31,595 nt of DNA, from positions 1 to 31,595 of the forward strand of contig JBNGIS010020199.1 of NCBI GenBank assembly GCA_049999725.1. Reading direction: 5' to 3'. Shown here one piece after another: positions 22,241-31,595 of this stretch (its first letter is position 1; each line of letters starts with the position of its first letter). The notes under the pieces are model-generated. The model did not search any database, had not been told where the DNA came from, and saw nothing but the letters and a program-made list of their open reading frames with translations. The stretch is from Haplomitrium mnioides (taxonomy: Eukaryota; Marchantiophyta; Haplomitriopsida; Calobryales). Made by a program: the position numbers and the translations under genes.

Positions 22241-25200
22241 CGATAAAACTTGGTGCCCATGAATTTGAGCATAGCAGTAACCTGGACTTAGTTAATGAAA
22301 CTAGCAAAGAGTAGCGGCAGCACTGAAAGTTTGCGGTGTGATATGTGTAGGAATTTATCCATTACCCACCAGGTGTTGATGTCCGTTTGTTTTGCTCTAC
22401 ATTTCCTCTTATGACGGTGAATGTATTTTGTTTGGAGATATATTGAAGTCGGGATGAGGAACTCATGTTGGCATCCAACTATTCAATTTTAAATTGTTGA
22501 AAATGCAAGGGAGAAAACACGTAGTGTGCGAATCCTCTGAAATTTCTCCAACTAGGGCTGATCCTCCCAATTTCACTGACACATTGCCCACTTCAATTGG
22601 AAGGGCTCATGCAACTGAGTAGATGCACTGCTGCAGCGGACGATATCATCATCAACGACAGCAACTGCAAATAACCAGAGTCAGGGCAAGTGGTGCAAGC
22701 TATTACTCAGCATAATCGACCGCAATTTTAAGATCTGTCAGAGGAGCTGCTTCAATGGGATTGAGGCTATAACCAAATTATGGTACTTACAGCGAGCACT
22801 TTAAAATTAAATTGTCAAAAACACCACATGAAAGACTCTGAATGAACTCTAATCCCTTCACCAGAATCCTTGCTTTGGAAAATTTCACTCACTTTAGGCT
22901 GAAGGTTCAACTGGGTCTCTATTTTGTCAAGATCCAAGTCTGTAGTGGTTATGAAAGACCCGGTTTACATGTATGAAAAATGTTCAGATGTGTTTATTTA
23001 ATTCAAAATCTTAGTAGAGGTGAAGAAGTCTCCCTGCATCTGCTTCCGTGAACAGCACGGAGAGAAAAAAATCTCAGATGTGCTTCAGTTCACAAAATAC
23101 TCTTCTGAAATATTCCTGTTGATGATTCAGATTCTCCCCATCTCTTTTCCATGATGTGCACAATCTTCGCTCCAGCACTTGGCTTATATGTTCCGGTCGT
23201 TTGGGGAAAATTTGGGAAATATATGTCTCGGTAAACCAAATCCAAGAACAAAGGAGTAGTATGGAATTCAATCTAAAGAGTACCGATCTGCGGTTACTCT
23301 TGTGTTTCTGTTAAGTGGTGTGAAGGACTCGCGTGAATCATAAGCCTACCATTGACCGTCACAATTCGTCGGTCGGAATTATGTTCGAATTCAAGTCCTC
23401 TCAACGAAAATAGGAGTTAGATGTCGCTCATACCGCCGACAGTCTTTGAGGTGGCAGTCCTCAGAATTAGTAATGCAAAACTGATGCCCAAATTTGTCGC
23501 ATTTGCTCAATGAATGGTTATTGAGAGATCAGATCCGATGTAAATACATAATCGGCTGCACCGGAGGTTGCAGGCCTTGGATCCTGTACCCGTTTGAATT
23601 TTATCCTCCAACGGTAGGAAGTCTAGTTGAACCGCGTGTATAACATGGAGCCAGAGAACGACTTACTTCATATTGTCGTGGATCGTGGATCACTTGGACG
23701 GTGGTACTTAAAACAGTTACTGTCCAGCCCAGGAAAATGGGAAACAAACATGCGCATTCAACCTCGCACGTTTACGGGATAGAAACGAGTTCATGAAACC
23801 TATCAGTTGAACACAACTTCACATCCGCCACTGGTACTGTGCATGCTACAGCGAGCTACATGCTCAGCTGCACTGCTGAAGAAATGCATACTGTGCATTA
23901 TCCATTCGATGACATCAGACTAAGCCTCATTATTCGGTCTTTTGCCAAGATTAGGAAGCGAAGTACATCACGCAAGGAATCGGGTAATAACAGATAACAG
24001 ATCTAACGCTCCTCTCTGTCTCTCTCTCTACAAAGCATTCTTCAGTTTGTGAGGACAGGATAATCTCTGTGTACGTTTCCTCTCAAAATCTGGGATCAAG
24101 TAGCTCAGCTGAACAGAGACTCCCATATGTGGTTTGAAAGCTCTCCTACTGAAACGAAAAATTTGGTTGGCACTGCCAGAGCATCGCTAGAGTGAAAATT
24201 GAAGTCGGGATTAGTGTGCCTCCTGTCGTAAAATTAAATTTGAGTGTTCCATTGCAATTTTCCTCTAACAACAACCTTTTGAGCTGCCAGCGACTGTTCA
24301 TTCGGACCACGCTCCACATGCAGTTGAGAAACAATTGTCTGCAGCAGCAGCTTTTCCACCACCGATGCTCAGCTTCCTTTACTAAGTTTAGCGTCTTGAA
24401 TTGTTGGGAGACAGCCATTTGTTGCCATGTCATGTCATTGACGCTAATCTTAGAAGTTCATTGATGAAACCTTCCAGGAAGGGACAAGAAAAGTTGTCGT
24501 TTTTACCAAGTCTGAAAAAGGAGTACAGTAGTGAACGCTGTTTGACCTAAACGAGAAATGTGATGGAGGAGTTGGAGACACCGTCCATCTAATGATTAGT
24601 CTGACCAACACGGGAAAGAAAAGAAAAGAAAAGGAAGGAGCTTTAGGAGACCATGATATGGAGTGTCCACCGGAGAAACTTTAACCGTAGTTATGACCGG
24701 TATATTATAGTGTTTGTCGCAACTTGTCCAAAAGCACCCACATTAAACATAACCCAAAATAGACATTTGATTGGAGACAAAAAGAAATGAGCATAAAATA
24801 TGCTCATTTTCTCAAGGGCCCAAATTTTCAACCCTGCTTTTTGGAGTTGTTTTGTATTTTATCAAGTACCTACCTTGGGATACGGGAAAAGCGGAAGTTT
24901 CGCTATAAGAACGCCTCCAAATTCTCTGAAACTGAAACACCACTTCGAAACTGGCGCTCCAGTTAGAACTAGTGGCTGGTCATTAAAACACTGTACAGGC
25001 TGGCTTTGTCTTTAAGAATGTCCGTAGCGCTTTAAAGGGCACGTTTCTTCAAGTCTTTTGACCTCGACTAATAAGAAACTGGTTTAGGGTTTTGTCAGAT
25101 GGCCTCATTAAGACTGTTGAGGGTACTTGTGCAGTGATGGAGGAGCGTACGTTTTGCAGACGTGGCTTCTCCCTCCCTTGGACGCGCACCGGAGCAATGC

Positions 25201-26884
25201 TGCTGGGCAGCTATGTCACTGCATTTTTTAACGTTTTGACCGGAGCTTTTGTTTCTGTAATGTTCAAGCGGCGGCGGACATGGCCGCGCTTGTTAAGAGT
25301 ACTTTCTGTTCTGTCTCTTTGTCTAGCTTGACGCGGGGCGTTTCGAGAGTTCTCGGTCGGTCTGTTTCTTGAGACGGAGCAAGAGTGTTGTTGTAATCGC
25401 TTTAATAACGCTTTAGTCACCGCCAATCCAATCAACCCTGCCTTGTGTCCGGTTGCAAGTCCAAATGTCTAAAGGCTAGTAACTAAATATCTATCAAATC
25501 AAAAGGTTTCTGGACTACTAACCCACTCGTGTCAACATTCCTACTACGAAGTGTCTGTGTTTAGTGTGAAATTGAAGCTTGGACATAGCTATGACGATGA
25601 ATCTCTTGTTGACTTCCTCCATCAAAGTTCCTGAAAATCGTTCAGTCCACGGTTGTTTGGCTTCATTCTATCTACTTCCATGGAGCTTATCGATCAAGCA
25701 GCAGGCAAGCGAAGTTGATCGTTTTTTTCCCAATTTTCTCCAAAGCTTGTCTGCACGGGATGGAAATGTTTTCGAGTGTATCAATGAAACAGCCCTCACA
25801 AACCACCCCTTCTTGGAAATGGCTGGATGGAACTGTTGAGGACTAAAACGGGAACGACACTGTCGTTATGAAAATACAAACAAGAAAACCCCGGCATTGG
25901 ACAGCAGAAGTCCACGACTCTTTGCGATTACTCGGATTTCGCAACGAAATCTTCGTTTTGGAATGCCAAAAATCGAATCGGATACGAAAAGTTGCCTACT
26001 GCTGACAGTCTCGTAGGAGCGAAACTTGTCTGGAAGCTCGATCAAACGGAGTCTACCACATCTCACCTACTCCACCGCGTAATTAAGTACCTTCTATTTG
26101 TCTCTTCCAGCACTGTTCTCCAACGGCACCTCACCATAGCCTAGCCTAGCATAGCAGCTCCTACTATAGCATAGACACGTGCATGGAGGGTATCTGCTTC
26201 CCCATCTTTCACTCATGTGACTTTCCTTCCCTTCTCCCTGCAGATTATTCACCCGTCATTTCTTCCACTACTAGTCATGTCTTCCAACGATAACTTCTAC
26301 TAATTTTACATCGCTCGTCATTTCTTCCTACGGCTCGTACTTTTACATTTCACTGGGGGTAAATAACCGCTGTGTTTCCAAGGATTGGATGAAGTAATAA
26401 TGATTGAGAGGCAGTGAGCAGTATACGAGAACAGGACAAACAACATTCATATCCGCTTGGAATATCTGCCTCCTCAACTCACACATGCTATATACTATTA
26501 TTACTTCTGTTATATTCTTTGTATCTTATTGTCTCTCTATTTGCTTTCTTTCTTTATTGCCAAGTACTGTAGCTATGTACCTTAATAAATAATGGCTTTT
26601 GTTTGGGCTTTGGAACACTAGTAGGGTAATATTTCAAGGCACACGGATAATAAAAGAGTATGCAAGTGGAACGGAAGTAACTTAAAGGTATTAGTAAATA
26701 TGGAAGCATAACTAATATAGAGTAAGCAAAAACTAGTACTTATCCATATATTGATTTTAGTGTTTAATATTTTTTTTCTTATATTCTCCTTATAGGGTAT
26801 TATTATCTATACCAAAATAAAACATTCCTTGTAGAAACATATGCTATAGAAGTTTACAACTAAGTGTTAGGTATTTGAGCACAA

Positions 26885-26886
<2 letters not shown>
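22241..26886. other. Intergenic region, no supported gene
   Basis: About 4.6 kb with only short frames lacking known domains. The frame from the ATG at 25137 to 25331 would encode a small hydrophobic peptide (core GAMLLGSYVTAFFNVLTGAF followed by basic residues) and might be a short membrane protein, but support is weak. A CT-repeat tract lies near 24012-24031 and a GAAAA-repeat tract near 24616-24637. The stretch 26404-26600 ends in AATAAATAATGG and resembles a polyadenylation region of a gene or LTR. Confidence 0.4.
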
Positions 26887-26933
<47 letters not shown>

Positions 26934-26943
26934 NNNNNNNNNN

Positions 26944-26990
<47 letters not shown>
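26887..26990. repeat. (TA)n tract containing a 10-N gap
   Basis: Pure AT/TA dinucleotides at 26887-26933 and 26944-26990 are separated by ten Ns at 26934-26943. The real repeat length is unknown because the assembly could not cross it. Confidence 0.95.
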
Positions 26991-26993
<3 letters not shown>

Positions 26994-27006
26994 GATATGG
27001 AATGGT

Positions 27007-28562
27007 GGCCTATAAGTAAATCGTTAACTGCCCATACCCTGATTTACCCTAATTTATTACTAATGCTGAGTACTAAAGGTGGCAATGGCATCATTCGAGT
27101 GTCGAGGAACGCTAGACAAGTTGTGGCGAGTTGTTGAATTTGTTCATGTATGATGCTACGATGTCTTAGGCACACAATGTGGCCAAAGCACTGCTCAAGC
27201 TATGGTCGGTAACATTGATACTCATATACTCGTGTTGATACTTGTGTACCAATGCTTGTATCGCCGATATAACCTACTCTTGTTCAATTTTCTTGTTGAA
27301 GTGGGATCGGTTGTTACTAGATTTATAGATGATGAGAATCTGCTCTCCACCATAAGATCCTAATTGGGACTACGCATGTCAAAGCTAGTCGTGCTCATGT
27401 AATCGTGAATCTCATCGATCCATTAGAACTTGGTCATCGTTACTCGTCAGACAATGGCCATGTCTCGGCCCCCTAGCCACTCAGTTTCTCTTGGCGATGT
27501 GCACATTGTGACAAATCTTATCCAATTGGAATTCTTGCTCTAAATGTCGTGAGTGATGGACTTCTGGAAAAAACCTGAGAGATGAGTATCTGCGATGGTA
27601 TAGAGGTAATCTGTCACCTCGTATCCTCCGTTCTCCAACCCTACCTCGTATCCTCCGTTCTCCAACCCTATGCTCTGTAGAAGGGTACGCTAGCTATATT
27701 TGGAATTGCCACAAAACTCGAAGTTCTGGTCGTAATCGAACATGTCGTGAGTTGCATGGGCAAACTCACCATAACGTAGTAATTCACCTCGTAGAACCGA
27801 ATCTAAGGGCTTCAACAACCCTTTTCAATTGCCTACTCTATGAATTTCCTCCCATCGCTTACCCACATGCAGTCATTCGTATGGATGCCGCTTCGTATTG
27901 CCTAACATGGTCTAGTTTACCATCGCTTGAGGCGACTGAAGCTTACATAAATTCTGTAGCTTCCTCAGCATTGAAAAATCGGCAATGGCAACTTGCTCTA
28001 ATATAGTCGTTTCTCTGATCTCAGCTTTTGTACATCGCAATTAAGTCATTCTCACACTTACGAGAGGTTTGCGAGCAACTTGTAATGGTGCTAATCGATG
28101 GAAAATTTTCTGGCGCAATTGGGTAGAAGAAATCTGAGCCATCAACAATGATGCAGATAAAACTCTTACACTTTGTAAGAACAGCACAACAAGACCTACT
28201 GTCATTGACACCCCTCACTCTCCTTGCCAACGATTTTCTTTCTTGATTGATTTAGTCTCCTTGAGAAATGGAAACAAATAAAGTCCGATGTTGAGCTACA
28301 AGTGATGATTACTAAAGGTGGAAACGAACAACATTCACTCTCATTGTCGTAGCTCCTCTCTCGACTATATACATTGTGTATCATGGTCTTGCATGTACTA
28401 GTGCACAGCTTAGCCCATAGTGGATTCATGTAAATAATTTTGAAAATCACTGACGGACCATACAAATGTACACTTTTGTTTTGCTTTGACCAATGAGAAG
28501 CCTCTAGTAATCAGCATTAGTAATAAATGAGGGTATAGATCCGTTAACGATTTACTATGGGC
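27007..28562. mobile_element. Probable DNA transposon with terminal inverted repeats
   Basis: The left end 27007-27078 and right end 28501-28562 are inverted copies. Both contain AGTAAATCGTTAAC, then ATACCCT, then ATTTATTACTAATGCTGA and TACTA, with one extra block of about ten bases on the left. The enclosed 1.56 kb is less AT-rich than its flanks. It holds only broken frames, including a 27-bp tandem duplication at 27617-27670, so no intact transposase is visible. The tips read GGCCTATA and GCCCATA; no clear target-site duplication was found and the superfamily cannot be assigned. A partial direct copy of the left-end TACTAAAGGTGG block recurs at 28308-28319. Confidence 0.65.
27617..27670. 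repeat. 27-bp tandem duplication
   Basis: Two adjacent identical 27-bp units starting CCTCGTATCCTCCG lie inside the TIR element. The length is a multiple of three, so on the minus strand it would duplicate nine codons in an otherwise broken frame. Confidence 0.9.
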
Positions 28563-30329
28563 TTGTTAACAATTCTCTATAGTTATCTAAGATAAAATGT
28601 TGAGTTTATTTACATTACTATAGTAAAAGCTAGTGTAAGAAAATAGAGTGGTTGTTAAACTATAATTACTCAAACATTTAACCCTACATAATTATTGATT
28701 TTGAATGTTAGATATTTTATAATATAACACTACTACAAATAAAGAGGCTAGGCTATTGTCATTTTAAGAGTTTAGCTAGCTAATTATTTGGCAAATAAGA
28801 CTTATGCATTTAGTATGCTACCAAAGTGCAACTACATATATAACATACTCATGTTGGTTACATAGTTGAACTAGTTTCATGGTTAGAGTGGATTATATTC
28901 TCATTATCCATTTTGTTTAGTTTCTTCTCTTTACTCTCTATTGATAACTTTGTTGAAAGGTTTTGTTTGTTACTTTTGTTTGCAAATGTATTGCTTGTAC
29001 CATCTTTGTACTAGGTAGTAAGGTAGTACTCTTAAGGGGAAAATGCTCTTCTAATAAAAAAATGCATAACTTCTTTGTCAACTTTGTACTTCACCAATTT
29101 CTTCACATCTTTACTTTTGATTTTTTTTCAAGCTTTAGCTTGATTCTTTTCTCGATCTTTTTGGCATGACTTCAATGATTTGGATGGCTTAAATCAATCA
29201 GCATTATTTAGCTTTATGACAAAGTAACTAAACACAATCCTGTTGGTTTTTATGAAGTAAAAACCCCTTTAAATATCAAATGAGATTTCTTTTAGCTTCT
29301 TAAAATACTCTTAATATAAATCAACCACCTTCTATTTCTCCAATAATGGTTAATTTCTTTGCAAACAACATATATGATGCAGTAATTGGCACACTCTATC
29401 CAAAAATAATCCTTTAGGATTTAGAAAAAAATGTGTAAATCTATTTTAAATCTAAAAAAAAAATTACTTCGTATGAATGATTTTCTTCTCAAAGTAGGCA
29501 TCTTCTATATACTTCATCTATTGGCACATTGTTAGCAATCACCATTTGAGAGTACATTGAATTCGTCTCAAACTCACAAATATACAACTACAATAATACA
29601 TGCTCAATCAAGAACTTTGTAGTCCTAATCAAGAGCTTTGTAGTCCTTGGGTCTAGTAATAGCTAAAGCCACTATAAAATCTTGTTGCTCTAAAATATCC
29701 AACTATCAAACATCCCAAAGAGCAACACTCAAGTTTTTTATCTTTGATTACGAGATACTTGGGAGGTGCAACTTTGGAAATTAGAGAAACATTCCAAAGA
29801 AATATGTCAAAATTGGTTTGTGATTGTAAGATCGCTATCAAGTTGAAAGTAAGCAATCACAACTCTTCAAACGTATAGGTGTTTGACTTATCACTGTAGA
29901 TGTAAAAATACAAGTATGATGCTTTGTTATTTATAAGAAAATAGAGAGAAGTGAAGGAAATGGTAGTGACTATTAAAGAGAGATCACTTTTTAGTGAAGA
30001 TTTGTATAAAAGTCATTTTTAGGATCGGGTCAATTTTTAGTGAAGTGTGTTAGAATTACTTGTTTTTTAAGTCATGTTTAAAGAAGTATGATGAGATCAT
30101 TCTTAGAGCTGAAATTGGAAGTGACTTGCAAGTGAAAGAACTAGCATGACACTTTTTTTTTCTCAAGTATCAATAAAATTACTTCATTGCGCAACTTCTC
30201 ATTCTAGAGTTCTTTTCAATTCGCTTGTGTTCTTGGGTTTCATGCTTCATTGGCATTTGGTTGAATGCCTCTATTAGAGTTATCTTTGAGTTCTCACTCA
30301 TTTGGAATTCCTCTTTAAGTTATTTTACA
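28563..30329. mobile_element. AT-rich retrotransposon debris, probably including a gypsy LTR
   Basis: The segment ends in TTTTACA at 30329, directly before a tRNA-Met-type primer site, so its right part should be the 5' LTR of the plus-strand gypsy element. The LTR start cannot be fixed because no second LTR is in the window; TGTTAAC at 28564, immediately beside the TIR element, is one candidate. A 21-bp direct repeat (29606-29626 and 29627-29647) lies within. A weak minus-strand copia pol resemblance is described separately. Confidence 0.4.
29240..29856 (-). mobile_element. Possible decayed copia pol fragment (integrase end to RT start)
   Basis: The minus-strand frame 29856-29653 contains KKLECCSLGCLIVGYFRATR, which resembles the copia integrase C-terminal pattern KLD..S..CIFLGY...(S/T)K.Y. 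About 450 bp further on, near 29240, another minus-strand frame reads FVIKLNNAD, similar to the start of copia reverse transcriptase (WVYKIKLNADG). Order and spacing fit a copia polyprotein, but stops and frame changes are frequent and similarity is weak. Confidence 0.35.
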
Positions 30330-30330
30330 T

Positions 30331-30342
30331 AGGTATCAGAGC
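30331..30342 (+). other. tRNA-Met-type primer binding site of the gypsy element
   Basis: AGGTATCAGAGC differs from the canonical TGGTATCAGAGC only at its first base. It lies two bases after an ACA LTR end and about 180 bp before a gag remnant in the same orientation. Confidence 0.7.
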
Positions 30343-30507
30343 TATAGTTCTTTCCTTTGGTGGAGAGTTACATAGAGAATTAAAGAGAGGTGCTTCAAAC
30401 AATGCAACAACAAATTGAACATCTTTATTACCTTTTAGAAGTTCAAATACAAGTAGGCAAAATAACACCTTTTTCAAAAAGAAGAGAGTTATATGCAGTT
30501 TTCCAAA

Positions 30508-31325
30508 GCAAAAGCAAATGATGGGAAGACAATTCCTAGCACATATGAGAATTTCTTGTTCGATTGTGAGCAATAATTTGAAGCTACAAATGTTAGAGAA
30601 GATGGTTGATGAATTCTATTTGTACCAAATCAATTAGAAGAAATCACAACAACTTGGTGGAGATATCAAATAGAGCAAGTACAATGTGGATTTGTTGCTT
30701 CTATTACCTCTTAGCATGAGTTCAAAGAAGTAGAGATTTCAAGATTTGGGGTTCTAAATGCTCTAAAAGAAACAAGAGATCATTTGGCAAAATTGAAGCA
30801 ACTTGGTATAATAAGAAGATATGTTACACAATTTCAATATATCATAGTGCAAATTTCTAATATAGGTGGAAGCTCTAGATCATATTGTTCGAGGATTGAA
30901 GCCTTGTACTAGAATAATAGTCAAAATGAGAGATCACTTTCAACTAGAAAAAGAAATAAGTATAGATGAACATTGTAAAAGAACTCAAAGACCAACTTCC
31001 AAATGAGAAACAACTTCAAGATAGCTCCAATAGAGTTATACCACTCAAAAACAATAAGCAAACAAAAGCCAAGAGTGCTAGCCAAAGCCAAGCAAAAAAA
31101 GAGCCAAATCGAATTGAGGGGAACTCCAAAATGAAGAGTGGGGCTAAGAAGCATTTCTATTTATACAAGAGAAGAGGGTGTCATCTCTCTTTCAATAGCC
31201 GCTACTTTGAACTAGAAACAGGCTACCTAGAACATGAACTATTTTTTTTTTGGCAAAACATTATGGTTTTTGAATTCAAAAAACATAATACACGAGGTTA
31301 TTTTTTAAAAACAAAAAGTGCATGA
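30508..31325 (+). mobile_element. Decayed Ty3/gypsy gag remnant
   Basis: Starting near 30508, the plus-strand translation follows the retrotransposon gag (capsid) domain. NFLFDCEQ is followed by FEATNV, then TTWWRYQIEQ, HEFKEVEI, LAKLKQLG, YVTQFQYIIVQISNI and, after a +1 shift near 30869, EALDHIVRGLKPCTR. Stops interrupt it at 30574 (TAA), 30607 and 30610 (TGA) and 30712 (TAG, where the family has Trp, as expected from G-to-A decay). A third frame (30966-31325) is Lys/Gln-rich and contains YLYKRRGCHLSFNS near 31160, a possible zinc knuckle that has lost its cysteines. It cannot make a functional Gag. Pol would lie beyond the right edge. Confidence 0.72.
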
Positions 31326-31595
31326 GTTTTTTGGATTTGTTTTGGCCATTTCAACAAGCATATTAGAGCAAAAGTCAATTTTGTTATGCAAATCAATCAA
31401 TATTATTAGTTTTTATGAAAATATTGGAAAACTCGAATTTGATGAAAAGCATAAAAATTATAGTAAGTTTTCATCAAAAAATTGCATTTATCATTGATTA
31501 CAATTCTAAGCCCAAAAGTTAAAATACACGTCACAAGAAACTATTTTGAAATATGTTTGATTGCAATAACTCTAGGCTCGCGTAGACATGGTGCT
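31326..31595. other. AT-rich sequence after the gag remnant
   Basis: No recognisable protease or reverse transcriptase before the window ends. It is presumably the continuation of the decayed element, but this cannot be confirmed from the window. Confidence 0.4.

Overview
The window reads as nuclear DNA of a land plant. It has a spliced plant-type gene, a CT/GA-rich leader, LTR retrotransposon remnants with tRNA-Met-type primer sites, AT-rich repeat blocks, and two 10-N assembly gaps. Low gene density and decayed AT-rich elements would fit a moss or another early-diverging plant, but the sequence alone does not fix the species.

The one gene I can assign firmly is a HOOKLESS1 (HLS1)-like GNAT N-acetyltransferase on the plus strand at 10243-12288. 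It has three exons joined by two GT-AG introns and encodes 464 residues. Its promoter side (about 9600-10240) holds a G-box, a W-box core, a CT-rich tract, a GA-rich leader and an 82-codon upstream ORF. Near the C-terminus a conserved DLWC-type motif is duplicated in tandem.

Layout from left to right. 1-~700: end of a minus-strand copia-type element (primer site and LTR start). 1188-1438: a 2.8-copy, 89-bp tandem repeat. 1443-5430: unrecognised sequence with only short ORFs, one of which starts like an organelle presequence. About 5430-7040: a degenerate AT-rich tandem array broken by a 10-N gap. 7041-8066: AT-rich, featureless. 8067-8201: an orphan exon-like ORF exactly where the AT-rich block ends. 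9600-12288: the HLS1-like gene. 12289-18199: intergenic. 18200-18453: a tandem duplication followed by a 175-bp fold-back. 19126-20319: minus-strand exon-like pieces, including a signal-peptide-like first exon. 20601-22240: about twelve copies of a ~136-bp satellite unit, most carrying a 5' splice-site-like motif. 22241-26886: intergenic. 26887-26990: a (TA)n tract with an N gap. 27007-28562: a probable DNA transposon with ~62-72-bp terminal inverted repeats. 28563-31595: AT-rich retrotransposon debris, with a weak minus-strand copia pol remnant and a clearer plus-strand Ty3/gypsy gag remnant behind a primer binding site.

No operon, CRISPR array, rRNA or convincing tRNA is present. The most unusual structures are the 20.6-22.2 kb satellite with splice-donor-like units, the 18.3 kb fold-back and the TIR element at 27.0-28.6 kb.
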